A DNA stretch of 64,000 nt from Phytophthora sp. 'mugwort' (Eukaryota > Oomycota > Peronosporomycetes > Peronosporales > Peronosporaceae), in contig JAUCEF010000007.1 in the NCBI GenBank assembly GCA_033558025.1, positions 6,758,001-6,822,000 on the forward strand, in the 5' to 3' direction. How positions within the stretch are numbered: position 1 is the first letter of the stretch; every line of letters starts with the position of its first letter. Shown here one piece after another: positions 44,794-57,046 of this stretch. A program made the position numbers and the translations under genes. A model generated the notes under the pieces. The model searched no databases. It saw only the letters and a program-made list of their open reading frames with translations, and was not told where the DNA came from.

Positions 44794-46062
44794 CTACAGC
44801 CGCACAACTTTGCCAAACACCGGTGGAACAACCCATTCGTCAGTGAAGCGGACTTCGTGGAGTCCTTGAGCCACCAATCCCGGTCGCGTCGTGAGCACTG
44901 ACACGTCGTACATCACAATGTACAGATTCAGCTTAAACGGTACGGGAAGGGAGCCGACATTCAGCAAAAACATTGATCCAGCTACCTTTCCGTCATTATG
45001 GACGATCAGCACCAACGTGTTTGAGCTGTCATCCGATTGACGCAGCGATCTCATCCAATGTTCCAGAAAACATACCCTTCGAGAAACACATTTCACCCCT
45101 TCCCGTTTGTGGGGGTACGCTGGTGCAATCGTTTAGGAACTTCGACTGGTATAGTGGCCATTTACAATGTCTATTACAGATACTGTAGCTGATAACAACT
45201 TCAACTTTAACGCAAAACAATATCGAGCTGAGGTGTCCAGCCTTATATTCGTCATTGATTATTGTTTCGCGTATGCTATAACTGCTTTTATTTCGCCTGC
45301 CGCTTCTTGTGCGGACGATACATGCAGCATTTCCATCGGTAATGGATCATTCTCGTGATTGCGCTTCTCCTTGTTCTAGCCGTTGCGCGGTTTATTAGAG
45401 CGAAGCTTCCGCATCTTGCCCATTTTATCATCGCGAGCTTCTTAAGCCCGCATAAGTGGTACGAACGTCTTTGGCAGCACGCTACAATCGATATCCGGCA
45501 CCTAGCGCATTTCTGCGAACGTGAAGTAGCTATAGATGCTGTAGTTAGGAGTTGCATACGCGACAGCATTGCGGGTTAGATCTCCGCGGAAGATAATACA
45601 GAACCGACCAGTATGCTGATCACATGCGCCTTGGAGTCGTCTCGCGCAAAACATCCTTCGTAGACCCTGACCTGTGTATTCTCCAAGAAGGCAATGCTCA
45701 TGCTGGATGGAATGCGCTGCTTGTGTGCCTGAGCCACGAAACGTTTTTCTATATATATTTGGAGCGGTTCCTGCTTCTTTGACAGGCAACGGCCGCAGGT
45801 AGGAGGACGTCCGACCGAGTAGGTGCAGCTCGTGTTTTCGAGGAGCGCTGACCGCATCTCTGTAACAGCAAATGAAGAGCTGAACCTGGACTGGGTACGA
45901 AACAAGTCGTCGCTTTTCCCACTCACAATATCGCAGACGGACTTGTAGTTTTGAGCCTTAGCTACACGGAGTATAGACGCGATGATGCTGTTAGCTAGAC
46001 CAAGTAAATCTACTTAATAGCCCCGCGCAGGCAGGTTGACTTCTTTTTTTTTGTTAGACGCC
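44794..46062 (-). pseudogene. Unrecognised decayed gene
   Basis: The minus strand starts at an ATG at about 46062 (MASNKKKEVNLPARGY), hits a TAA, and continues in the same frame as VDLLGLANSIIASILR and a coherent stretch to 45576. This includes a CxxC pair (TCGRCL) and ends in VLSSAEI. A frame change gives GDLTRNAVAYATPNYSIYSY, and a last 100-codon ORF (45096-44794) is rich in beta-branched residues with FKLNLYIVMYD. The pieces look like a host gene broken by one stop and several indels, or exons separated by unrecognised introns. No family is identified. Confidence 0.3.
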
Positions 46063-47249
46063 ATGTTAAAAGTGAAGAGGGCACGCTGCGATGAGACGGC
46101 CCCTTTCAGAACATATAGCGTTTTGTATGCCGTAATGAAGCGGACACGACACGGTGGGACTGAAATGATCTGCTTATGTAATGGTGTTTGTTTGTGCCCG
46201 TGGTGTTTCAGGAAAAACATATGTCAGCTGTATGATAGTCTTCAATCTTTTCTGAAAATGGTCTTGCCCGCAAATAGCCCTTCTTAGGCAGTCCCGTTAA
46301 CAAGACGTGGAGCGAGGGCCGGTTTCATTCGGTGCGGCATCTTCAGACGCAAGATCGGGCAACTTGCCAAGCACCGCTTCACATGAAAATGCTTATTCAG
46401 CATACCACATGTATGTCTGAATGGCACATATATGTCAGAATTATTTGTTAGTGTATCGGCATATTCACTGGTTCCGACAAATATGTGTCGTAACAGTACG
46501 ACTAGCTCTAATAGTTTTGCTTCGCTGAAATTACTGTGATGTGATTGCCTAATATACGATCTCTTTGGATCATTTACAATCCATCAGTTCTGTCCGCGCT
46601 ACTGTGTATGAGACTGTGAGAACTGCGTCAAACAAAACGATGCTAAGATAAACGACCAGTTTAAGTCAGCTGGATCGGTTTAAGACAGTCCGTTTTGAAC
46701 CCGCACGATTTAATGCACAATCCTATCTGAAATCTGTGACGCATGTCGCAATGAACAATTTAGCGCTTGGTTATATACTTTCATTTTAGTGTCTCTTGAA
46801 ATATGTTTATATAGGGAAACATCGGAGTTAAGCAAAAGTTTGAAATTGGATGTTTATACCCGGGGTAATACTGAAGGCAATGACTTAAGCCGATTTTTCT
46901 GCCAAAATCAGAACTTGGCTTTTGTTTGATTGGAACTCAAAACAAGCCTATTAGACACACAAAAACATGTGAAGTTCTCTCAACGCCACAAATATTGCCT
47001 ATGCATTCAAACTCTCACAATCGATCAATGTGAGGAAAGTTATAGTTGCGCAAAGTGGACCTACTGTTGATCCTGACTTAAATTGGTCGTTTACCTTAGT
47101 TATCTTTTGGCATTTTTCGAGATAAACCGTTGGAATCCGCACCCGATGATCACTTAGAAGGAAACATGAATAATGAGTTGAATTGTTGTTAGCTCCTTGG
47201 CCACAGCACCTCCCTACCAACACCAATCACGGGTAGAGACCCGTTCCCA
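46063..47249. other. AT-rich stretch without gene
   Basis: Low coding potential on both strands, with many stops. It contains repeated ATATGT-type words around 46410-46490. Nothing assignable. Confidence 0.5.
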
Positions 47250-48300
47250 CGCAATGCCCTGGTCTCACAGCTTCTCGTAGCTTCTCAATACCGTTGGTCC
47301 TTGCCTTTGTTGTATATTCCAAACGCCCTCCTCGAAGAACGCTCTTCGACTACTGGGGATCGGCAAGCCCGCGAGATGCCGCAATGTCTTGAGCTTGTTC
47401 TTGTCCAGAGGCTTCGAAAACGTGTTAGCAGAGCTGATTTCGCCTTCAACCTTACGCAGTTCGATGGGATCCCTTTCCACCTGATCGCGAACGTAATGCG
47501 AGCGTAAATCAATGCAGCACGTACGGCGGGTGTACATGAGGTTTGTCGCCATCAGGCGGCCTGGTTATCAATACCAATACCCAACTTCGCGCTGCGCTCC
47601 GGCAAAAGCTGAGTACGTTGTTGCCTACGGCGCAGCGATGTGAGCGACCGGATAGAGCAATATTTTGCAGAATATTTTGCAGAATATTGCTCTATCCGGT
47701 CGCTCACATCGCTGCGCCGTAGGCAACAACGTACTCAGCTTCTGTAGTTGATAGTGCGATGATCGACTGGCGGCGAGACATCCAAGCCACGGCTCCGTCA
47801 GCCAGCGTGACCACAAACCCGGTGGTGCTTTTCCGCTGCTCTGGGTCATTAGCCCAGTCGCTGCCGCAGTAACCATCCAGCACCACCTCATTAGCCACCT
47901 GCGCTGCTATGTTGTACGTAATCCCATAGTCCAGTGTGGCGGCAAGGTAGCGCTTTTCAAAGTGCCAACATGCTTGCCAGAAGGCTTTGCCACGAAGCGG
48001 CTCAACTGTCCGAGCGCGATCGCTAGGTCTTCTATCGTGCTTGGGGCCAGGTACATTAACATGCCGATTGCTTCGCGGTAAGGGAAGCTGGTATCAGACA
48101 CTGCTTTGTTGCCAAGCGGAGCAAGACGTGCGTTCGCTTCCATCGTGTTACCAACCGAATGAGCTTGCATTCGGCAGCAACTGTCGTTTTGCTTTACCGA
48201 TGACAAAACACAGTACATGGCTACTGAATTCGCGAAGTCTCCTTCCAAAACAATTTCTTGACATGCAACGTGTGCTTTCCCATAGGCGCTCATCCCCTGG
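47250..48300 (-). pseudogene. Copia RT/RNase H 3' fragment
   Basis: Minus-strand pieces give the end of a Copia polyprotein: FPYREAIGMLMYLA and ALGQLSRFVAKPSGKH (48293-47907), then DGYCGSDWANDPEQRKSTTG and IIALSTTEAEYVVAYGAAM (47898-47704), and MYTRRTCCIDLRSHYVRDQV...SKPLDKNKL (47540-47340). SKQ/STTEAEY and the HxxVRD-like block are hallmark RNase H motifs of Copia. The region between the last two blocks is disrupted by a palindrome. Frameshifts are present; orientation is opposite to the Copia at 49-52.5 kb. Confidence 0.75.
47606..47741. repeat. Perfect 59-bp palindrome with 18-nt loop
   Basis: Arms 47606-47664 and 47683-47741 are exact reverse complements by reading. The loop is built of TTTGCAGAATA-type repeats. 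The right arm is the Copia coding segment for the EAEYVVAYGAAM block; the left arm is an inverted copy of it, replacing the codons that should follow. Confidence 0.92.
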
Positions 48301-48315
48301 GCCGATTCGTGCTGG

Positions 48316-48897
48316 CTATAGTGGAAACGAAAGGTATGGTCGTCCGGGAGGTGCCCAAAAAATCTTACCTACTTTGGACACCCCCACCTCTCCTTCGGCT
48401 GGGCGCTGCTCGATATATATTGTCGTAGGCGCGGTGGCGCTGCGCCGTATCCGCCTCCTGAACACACCTAGCGTCGTCGTGACGAGCTGCTTCCAGTCAC
48501 CACCTGACATTTGGGACGCGAGCATAGGAACTGTTCTAGCTCAGTTGACCTTACCGCGAGGGACCTCTTCTTGCATGCATCTTCCTGAATGAGAAACATT
48601 GGATCTCAACTCGCCGTCAATCAAGATGATACTCGTGTTCAGATCTTCATCCCTGTTCGGAACCTCACCCGCTCGGCTTAACCCTAGCCAGCGTCGTCCC
48701 CGCCAAACTCCCACCTTCTGTCCCCGTGCAATCACTGCTGCAACCACCTGTTCTGCTACGGTCTTGTTCGATAGGGGGTGTGTGGTGACAGGCAGACCTC
48801 TTTCATCGGTGGATTGTTTCTGTAAGCTCTTAAGCTCTTCATTGCATTGCTCTGCTGTTGACACTCCGTCTGATTTAGAGATCTCAGCCACCCTCAC
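48316..48897 (-). pseudogene. Unrecognised repeat-family ORF remnant
   Basis: Minus-strand ORFs 48897-48541 and 48525-48316 together give a Gln/Glu/Lys-rich N-terminal part and a DWKQLVTTTLGVFRRRIRR segment. The latter resembles the DWRQFVTTLTTEYRQRYR segment at about 27860-27790, also on the minus strand. I infer two copies of one mobile repeat; its class is unknown. Confidence 0.35.
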
Positions 48898-49029
48898 TAA
48901 TCCAGTTTAGGTGCGAAACGAGAAGTGCTCCCTTACCAGCTGTTTATATTGGGATATACAACAGAGGAATGGACCAACGACATTGAGAAGCTACGAGAAG
49001 CTGTGACATGGCAAGAATGGTAATCAGTA

Positions 49030-52000
49030 GGGAAAGTCGAACGACTCGCTGAAGTTGCGAACGTGCTTTGTCTGTGGCAGACCAAGCACTTTAGGGCGAA
49101 CTGTCACGATAGACCAAACAAGCTGACTGGAGTTTGCGGCACGGAGCATGAGCGGAAGCCACATGAAAACTGCAAACTTCAGCAAGAGGACATACTTGCC
49201 TAAAGTCCAACTCATGGAGGTGACGATCTGGGTGTTGTAACGGGGGTTGCCGTAGTCGAGCAAGAACATGCTCAAGCCTGAGTCGAACCAGTTAGTGATC
49301 GTGGTGCAAAAGATGTAGATGCATCACTGGAGGTCAGCGATGGAGAGACTGGTGTCGTGGAAGCGGAGTCATCGCTGGAGGAGAACGATCAAGCTGCATT
49401 TGGCACAAGCCGATGGTGGCACTTTGACACTGCGTCAAACTCTCATGTGACGGGGAGCCGTTTGGATTTTGTCTCCTTCACTGAAGACACTTCTGGGATA
49501 TGAAGCACCCGGGGAATGACGTAGAGCGTCACATCACGTATATCTGGTGTTGCGACAGTTCAATTCGTCACGGAAGTCGATGGAGACCAGGTTGTGACGT
49601 GTGGAGATGAATTGTTCTATCTACCTGGATCTGAATACGGTTATTTCGCCGGGGCTTGCGCATGAGCAAGAATTCAAGTTTGATTGACGCGGCGCCAAAA
49701 CTTTACGATATCAAGGGAAGGAAGAATGGTGCTTGTGTCTGCACCTACGGAGGTCACTTGGGGCATTCAATCAGCACACCCTTTTCGAAGTGGTGCGACG
49801 AGACTGGAGGACGAACTACTTTGCGACTTTACTGTAGCGGATCGATTTGGCACTTCGAACCTCTGATACTAGCGCTTGTGCCACACTTGCTCACAATATT
49901 TAAAGGCTATGGTGGACAAGGAGCTTGTGCGAGGGATGATACTCACCCAGCGCCAGCAGGACACGTGTGATGCATGTCATCTTGGGAAGTAGAAGAAGAT
50001 GAAGCACCGAAAGAAGCTCGAGCCAGCGACGAACGAGTCAAATCAGGCGGTGTATGCCGTTCTTCGGATACCCAGAAAGTCAACGGGACCCGGTACGAGG
50101 ATGGGCTCGTGAGCATGGATCCAGGAGACGCCCGGTTCGTCACGGTGGACTTGCAAACTTGCAAGTCAAGCGACGTGGTAACCAATCACCCCAAGGAATA
50201 CATGCTCTGAGCTGAGTGGCAGGCTGGTCGAAGCAAAACGGGAGCTTCGTATTAAGTGAAGCGAGTCTGGACAGACAAGGAAGGGGGATTCGTTAACACC
50301 GAGATGGTAAATTGGTATGTTGCACAGGGGATCGAGCATGTTCGTTCGTGTCGGGCCTAAGCGGTCGAAGCTGAACCTGTGCGAGAGGACTCACAAGTCA
50401 CTTGTCGCCATGGTAAAGGCTACGATGGAGCATGCTGTATTTCCAAGTAGTTTCTGGCCGGAGGCTCTGTGAAATGCGGTGTATGTTAAGAACCGTGGTA
50501 CGTCAAATGCACGCAGGCTGTACCTTATAATATGATGATTGGCGTCAAGCCGGACGTGCATCACCTCCGCAGGTTTGGACGGTTGGCCTATGCTCACATT
50601 CCAGTGAATCCAGGCCGACACAAACACCACCCCAACGCAAAGTTCGGATTTATCCTTGGATTCTCGGAGACAGTGGTGGGATGCCAAGTTTACTTTCCGG
50701 AGGAGCACACTGCAAAGTACGTGCCTGACCTACGAGTTGCCGAGGATGTTGTCTAACGTGAGCGCCACTCGGTTAATTTGGATGAGTTGGACTTGCCTTC
50801 GTCAAACTTCACTCGCAACGCAGAGTGCAATACGTCTGTCTCCCAGATGGACGGGGAGGCCAACAACATCCTAATGGAGGAAGGTGAGAGGGACGAGACC
50901 GACGACGTTCTATCTGTAGACCTCGATGAGGGTGAGACGGATAACAACGCTGAGCAGAACGCAGCCCGTGGGATGGATAACAACGTTGAGCAGAACGCAA
51001 ACCATGAGCGCCAGGCCAGTGCACGGAAGCACACGGCACAATGATAACGAATAGGATATCGTTTCGGAGGTTGTTAGTGATGTGGGGCGTGCACGATTGA
51101 TGAACATCTTGCTGATTGTGTACGACAGTAAGTAGTGGAAGGTCCAAGAATTAATCAACGTAAGGCCGACGCCAATGACCTCAGACCTCACAATGATGAA
51201 CACGAGGATGGAAATGCGCTAGGTGCGAAAGCTCGAGCTTGCCGGAGTCTCATGAGGACGAAAACGCGTCGATGTCTGGAAACCGCGGGTCATCAGAGGC
51301 CGACTCTAATGCTGTTGTCCATCAAAACCCGGATGATGAGGAGGAAATCATCGCTGATGAAAATGATGCTGTAACTGTGGTTAGTGTATTGGCTCCTGAA
51401 GAAGAGGACAAGGAACCTGACCACGATGACGGTGACATCGTGAAGGAGGGCGATGACAGTGGCGCCGTCAAAATGATTGACGCACGCTCTCTGTTACCGA
51501 TACAACAGACTGGAAAAAGCACTCATCGCGATGAAACGCGCTCTGAAGAAGAACGCATGGAACGAGTTGCAGCGAAGCCGGAGACAAAGCGGACTCACAC
51601 TGGTCTGCAAGAATAGCACGCGCGCAGCCGCCCTCAGGAATTGGACGACTATGTGACGAATGTGACCCAGCTAACGCGGGCATCTTGTACAAGAATGACA
51701 GACCAATCAGCGCAAGTTAAGTCAAGATCCCAAAGAACCATCGTGAAGTCATGAAATTCAAGTAGAGAGACTTTTGGAAAATGACTGAGATGGATGAAAG
51801 GGCAGCCCCATAAGCCAAGGGTGTTGTTGAGGAGATACCCGCAGATAAGTTGCCAGCTGAGGCAACAGCTGTCCACGCGATGTGGGTCTACGTGTTGTAG
51901 TCATATCAGCAGGGGTACGTGATCCGATTCAAGGCACGTGTAGAAAACGCTGGGCAACTACCAGCGGCCTGGTATCGATTTACTGAAGACGTTCGCACCC

Positions 52001-52490
52001 GTAGCAAGAATTTTATTGTGGCAATCACAGCTGAGCTGGGGCTGGACGTCTACGGTGGAGATATAAACACCGCGTACTTAAACGACCGGCCTGATATTCG
52101 CCAGTATCTGCGTTCAATCGAGGGATATCCGTGCACGGTGAACGGTCACCTCTACGTCGTTCTAAATGCACTGTACGGGTTGCGGAATTCCAGCAGGGAA
52201 TGGAACGCAGAGATCAAGCAATGGTTTGGCGACCACGGCTACCTGCGCTCTTTGACAGAGACTTGTCTCTACTACCGCTTTGAAAGAAATACGATTGAGT
52301 ACGTGCTGGCCTATGTAGACGACATCCTGTTCGCCACGAACAACGAGAAATACTAGGCGAGATTGTTTCAAGAGCTCAACGACGCATACGGTGTCAAGGA
52401 CCAGGGCCTCTTGACAACGTATTTGGGCGTGGAAGTGGATCAGTCGCCAGAACGCATTACAATACGTCAAGGTAGGTACGCACGTTAGAT
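49030..52490 (+). mobile_element. Copia-type retrotransposon, decayed, 3' end missing
   Basis: Plus-strand domains in Copia order. A Gag zinc knuckle at about 49060-49110 (CFVCGRP, one-base frameshift, then KHFRANCH). The protease FDTASNSHVTG near 49425. The pre-integrase TCDACHLGK near 49970. The integrase C-terminal part at 50450-50755 (HHLRRFGRLAYAHIP, GFILGFS). An acidic linker at 50756-51620. The RT at 51919-52356 (GGDINTAYLN, LYVVLNALYGLRNSSREW, YVDDILFATN). RNase H is absent, and the element stops close to the MULE end at 52539. Numerous stops; LTRs were not identified. Confidence 0.75.
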
Positions 52491-52538
52491 GCTGCCAAGC
52501 TGGGATAGAAATTCAAAATATACAGCTCATTTGTTTAT

Positions 52539-52649
52539 GGGGATCCGTTTTGGGGCCCGTATTTTAAAAATAATTCGGCTTGGGGTCCGTTGGATTCCTC
52601 ACGTGGAAACTCCCCCGTTAGATTGGCACCTACCGTGTTTGAAGAAATG
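52539..52649 (+). repeat. Left terminal inverted repeat of the MULE
   Basis: Matches the reverse complement of 58665-58778 over its full length with scattered substitutions and small indels; both outer ends carry GGATCCG. Confidence 0.85.
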
Positions 52650-52922
52650 AATCCCGGGTCCTACTACGTTTGCTACTCCATTATTTTGTAGCATGTATTC
52701 AAAGTGAACTAAAAATAACAGGATGCTGCTTGGTGCTTTCTTAAAGTGAATTAATATGTGGTGTATTTTATGTAGTTGCATGCTCAAGTATCCTATCGCC
52801 ATTGTGTATTCAGTGCTTAGTCGTAGGCTATAGAGCGAGGGCCACAGCAAGTACGTGGATCGGGCACGTGAAGGGATCCCTAGGATCTTTGAAAAACGAG
52901 ATGACATGCTGTGAATCTGTCT

Positions 52923-53530
52923 TCACACACTTAAAGTGAAGAAATACCATCCTTCCTTGTATACACACAAAGCAACGTTAGATTTATACAAACAAAATAA
53001 ATTCTGCAACATTCCTACCCGGATAGACGCACAACTGCGCTTTGTCAAGTTGTTCGGCCTCGGAACCTCGGTCATAGAGAAAGAGAGGGAGAGCGAGAGA
53101 GAGAGAGAGTCCGACTTGGCAGACGCGTGTGTATAGAGAGCCGATATGGTAATTTTTAAATCCTTGTTAGTGCACGGCGTAGCTTGTTTCGTGGCACCTT
53201 GCTCTGGCCTCTTCTCACAGTATCTATCGAGAATAGACATCATTGTTTTGCTCTTTTTAACTACGCATTGGCTCTGCTGCGGGTAGCAATCCGCCAGCCA
53301 GTTCTTGACATTACCGAAATAAGAGAGGACAGTATTCTTCGACAAAGCTACTCCTTGCATTCCTACTTTTTTAACTAAGAACCACCCATCTAAAATAAAC
53401 CATAAACTTTTACCTGTACTGTCATTTGCAATGCGATTATGGGCTCCCTCGAGCGTCATCTCCTTCTTCTCGAGGAAGTCCTCGAAGGACTTGATAGCCG
53501 TTGTTCTGCTTCGCTGGCTGTTAGCTGGAA
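52923..53530 (-). pseudogene. Crypton-like tyrosine recombinase, N-terminal fragment
   Basis: The minus strand encodes TTAIKSFEDFLEKKEMTLEGA followed by KNTVLSYFGNVKNWLADCYPQQ and a KRPEQGATKQATPCTNKDLK segment. These match the N-terminal core-binding region of oomycete Crypton-type tyrosine recombinases, where KNTVLSYFGxVKNWL is highly conserved. The open frame runs on to 52923, but the catalytic Arg/His/Tyr part is absent, so it is a fragment. A GA-rich microsatellite at about 53078-53109 truncates similarity. Confidence 0.6.
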
Positions 53531-54607
53531 CCAGCTAGGCCACCGACATGACTTCAACATCAAAAAGCGGAGTGGCGTTGGTGGTTGGAAACCTATCGAT
53601 ATGTATTCTATTTGTAACTCACTTTGGCTTTGTGAGGCATACTGAATATTACTTGACGATTTCAACCAGATATTTTGGAATCGTTGGAATGGCGGTTGCC
53701 GGTATTGGATCAATCCAATCGGACAAAAACGTTTTCAACGATACTGGCTATTGGATGAAACAACGATTACTTAAAAATACGCTGTTCATATTGGGTGGGA
53801 GGCACCATACAAATGCAAAGGCTACTGGTAGGAGCTAAAATCGCAATGATATGCTACCATATTATCATGAACCTATCGTATGCTGCAACCGTAATGCGCG
53901 CTATCCCATGCGCTATCCCATGCGTGATCTGTACCTGTAACGTACGTTGTATATAAAAGTGTACCCTAATACGCGACTGTACCCATGTGGCCAAGCGTAC
54001 TCTGTAGACAAAACGAACCCACGAAGGAGTACTTAAGTGAGGCGTCTCATCTCAATGGTCAGCCTTTTCTTTCTTCTTCTGCTCCGCATCGTTGGCCACG
54101 CGCAGAGAGGAAGCGCGGCGCTTCGCTGTCATGGAGACCGGTACTGCCGGTGGCGCGTCGTGATGGTCCGAAGCTGCGCCACGATGAAGGCGTTGCTGTT
54201 GTTCTCTGTAGCCAGCAGAGAGGGGCCGTCGACGGCGCGCTCATACATGTCTCGGAGCTCGATGCGGTAATATCTGCCTCCGTGCTTGGCCGCAAAGTGG
54301 CTGGCGAACCTGCCCGTCGTCATCGTACGGTTGCAGTTATGAAACATACAAATAACACCAGCGCGTTTTCCCTTCATCGTGTTTGCCCGTTATATTATTG
54401 TTCTCGGAATGAATGAAGAGATACGCGTGTTGACCTTGTAACCGTGCCCCGCAGCGTACGTTAGACCTGATATTTTTATTTCTAATGTTTAGCTTCTAAC
54501 CATACAACTGAAATCATTTATATTGCGATTGCTAAATTTCTTTTCTAACGGGTGCAAATGGAAAACTGTCAACCCGTTAAGTTTAGAATCCCTTCTCTTG
54601 CTAGAAG
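53531..54607. other. Unassigned MULE interior
   Basis: A minus-strand ORF at 54377-54129 has a Cys/His pattern (CMFHNC, then HFAAKH) that could form a small zinc finger; its origin is unknown. Short direct repeats GCGCTATCCCATGCGCTATCCCATGC lie near 53900. Otherwise no gene. Confidence 0.35.
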
Positions 54608-56480
54608 ATGGATGAGACCGAGGACGAGCTAGCGTCAGGGTGTGCGTTCTGTTCGAAGAGAGAGTTCAATCTTGTCGTTGCGGCGTTTTGTGCGACGGTA
54701 TGTTTTTGTTGCTATCTACTGAGGTGTCTGAAGGAAACTGGGGTTATATACATGTACACAAGACAAATCGTTCTTGTAGGTTTCCGGACAGCAACAGGGC
54801 AAAGATCACTGGGAGATGCAAGATAGCTGCGTGTTCGTTTATCGTTCGAGGGCGTATAAATAGCCATGGAGGTGTGCCCATCTCGTCTTCGTCCCAGGAT
54901 CACACATGCCAGCCGCGAGATCACAGCAACCCGCCTATCGGCCTGACTAATGACGCCGCTTCCTCCACCATGAAGACAACCGGCGGCATGCATGTCCCGG
55001 ATGTGATCATCGCAGCACGCGGTATATATGGTGCCCACCTCTCGTACAAGCAATCATATGATGTGGTCAACATCAACCAGCGCACGTCTAAACCCAACGG
55101 CAAACGCAGCTACGGACAATTCCCCCCCCTGGCTATATGCGCTTGTGGAGAAGAACCGCGGCAGCGTCGTAGACGTGGTCACCTCGGCCGAAGGACGCGT
55201 TGAGCGTTTCTTTCTTGCTCTTCGCAGCCGGGTGGACAACGGCGAGTTCAACTTGCCTGTTATCGCGATAGATGCGTGCCATATGAGATGCAAAGAACGA
55301 GGAACGATGTTTCTAGCGAGTTCTCTCAATGCTAAGAGGGAGATCTGTATCCTCGGACCGCCATTGGGTGCATTGAAGACGGTGAAGATTGGGAGTGGTT
55401 TCTCAGAAATCGGAAGCGCGCAGTTCCGTACATTACCAATGCGGACGTCGTCATCATGAGCGATCGTAAAAATGGACTACACGATGCAGTCACGGCCATT
55501 ATTCCGAGTGTACCTCACGGTTTCGGTTCTTTTCGTATCAAGAAGATTGAAGGCAGCGTTCCGAACAGACCTCTACGGCAAGATTCCCGAGCTGGCACAA
55601 TGTTCAACACCTGCACAGTGCACGAAGCCACTGGAAGAATGGCGACCCATCCGGATGCTACAGACTAGCTGAAAGGTAATGCTGCTATCAACGTGTACCT
55701 GTATCTGTATCCCATACCCTGCATGCTGTAACCTTGCCGTGTGTAAGCTATACACAAAGTGTATGCTGATCCATGTACCCATGCCGTACGCTACAACTGA
55801 TATCCTTTGGTGCCAATAGGTATTGGGGACGACAACTGGATCTCCGCCCATTTCGATAGAGCAAGGTTTGGCCAAGTTACGACCAACATTGCCGAATCCA
55901 GCAATAATTGGTTGAATGATGAGAGAAGTAAAACCTGGCCTGGTTGCATCCAGGAACTGACACGGAAAATCCAATCCCAAACATACGAGCGCCGACTGAA
56001 GTACAAGTCTTCGGGTGATGACTTTGTTTCGTGGGTGAAAGGAAAACTCAAGAAGCACCTGCTCATTGGACGGAAGCGGCTGTTCTCTCCAGTTTCTAAA
56101 GATGAGGTTGAAGTCATGCGAGAATACGACAACACTTATGGCACGGTAAGCATAGCGCTCAAGCTGTGCTCGTGTGGTTTATGGACTGAGCTCAACTCGG
56201 TTGTCAGGCTGCAAAAAAATGTGGAGAGGAGCGCTAAGGCCGTCGACATGTCGTTCCTGATAAACGCCAAATTGAAGCCTCCCGCCATTACAGCCGTTCG
56301 AGGACGTCCTAAGAAGATTCGGATGCGCAGCCGCTCTGAGTACATCAATGGCGACTCTGCGATACACTGTTCGTGATGTCGGAAGGCGGGGCACAATATA
56401 CGAAGTTGCATTCGATGGGAAGAAGAAGCGAGGAAGCGGGCTGCTCAACGGGGCCTACAAAGGAAACAGTAAGAGATCTT
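54608..56480 (+). pseudogene. MULE transposase remnant
   Basis: An N-terminal zinc-binding-like region at about 54790-54910 (GRCKIAACSFIVR, then SSSSQDHTC) is followed by the core at 55028-55668: FLALRSRVDNGEF, VIAIDACHMRCKERG (catalytic-type D), and a displaced MSDRKNGLHDAV with PHGFGSFRIKK. The C-terminal part at 55807-56376 has RFGQVTTNIAESSNNWL and a degenerate SWIM-like CSCGLW. A zinc knuckle at 56365-56412 reads C..C...GH....C but contains a TGA. A 140-bp insert at about 55675-55818 has GT...AG ends and may be an intron. Several frameshifts; not functional. Confidence 0.7.
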
Positions 56481-57046
56481 GATGGAAGCTATTGTGAGAA
56501 GTTCCAATGACACGGCTTCACCTTAGCATGCACCAAGCTGTCAGCGCACACGAAACACCTAGCCTACGGAATGTGTACAGACTACTCACAAGCCACAGGC
56601 TCTGGGCTCTAGCATCTTTCCCAATTTGCTGCTGCTCCGGCGCTGTCTACAACAGAGACACAAGAGGAGGAGGATGAGCTTGGTTGCTCGCTCTACTTAA
56701 TCGCGAGCTCGACGACGAACGTATCAGTGCTGCGCCGCACTCACGCCTCTCCAACACAGCATCTGGTGCACAAGCGTACATCAGCAGACTCTTAGCCAAA
56801 GTCAGTACATTGCCAGCAGCATAGGAGAATGGGCTCACAAAAGGGCTCACCTCACGCTCTTTCAGACGGGGTGGTGCCATGCACGCGGACGCCGGCAGTC
56901 GTATCAGCCCCAACTGGGTGGTGGAACACGGGGGCTGGAACATGCCACGCGTGAGCAAGGCGTTTTTTCCTACATGCTGAACACAACACACGAGACCAAC
57001 ACTTTGCACATCAGTTAAGCGGGTGGAACCCGCAACCGGTGCTCGC

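Noticed and set aside
44794..45096. START-domain or TMEM231-like protein
   Set aside because: A few residues looked suggestive, but the conserved pattern of either family cannot be followed.
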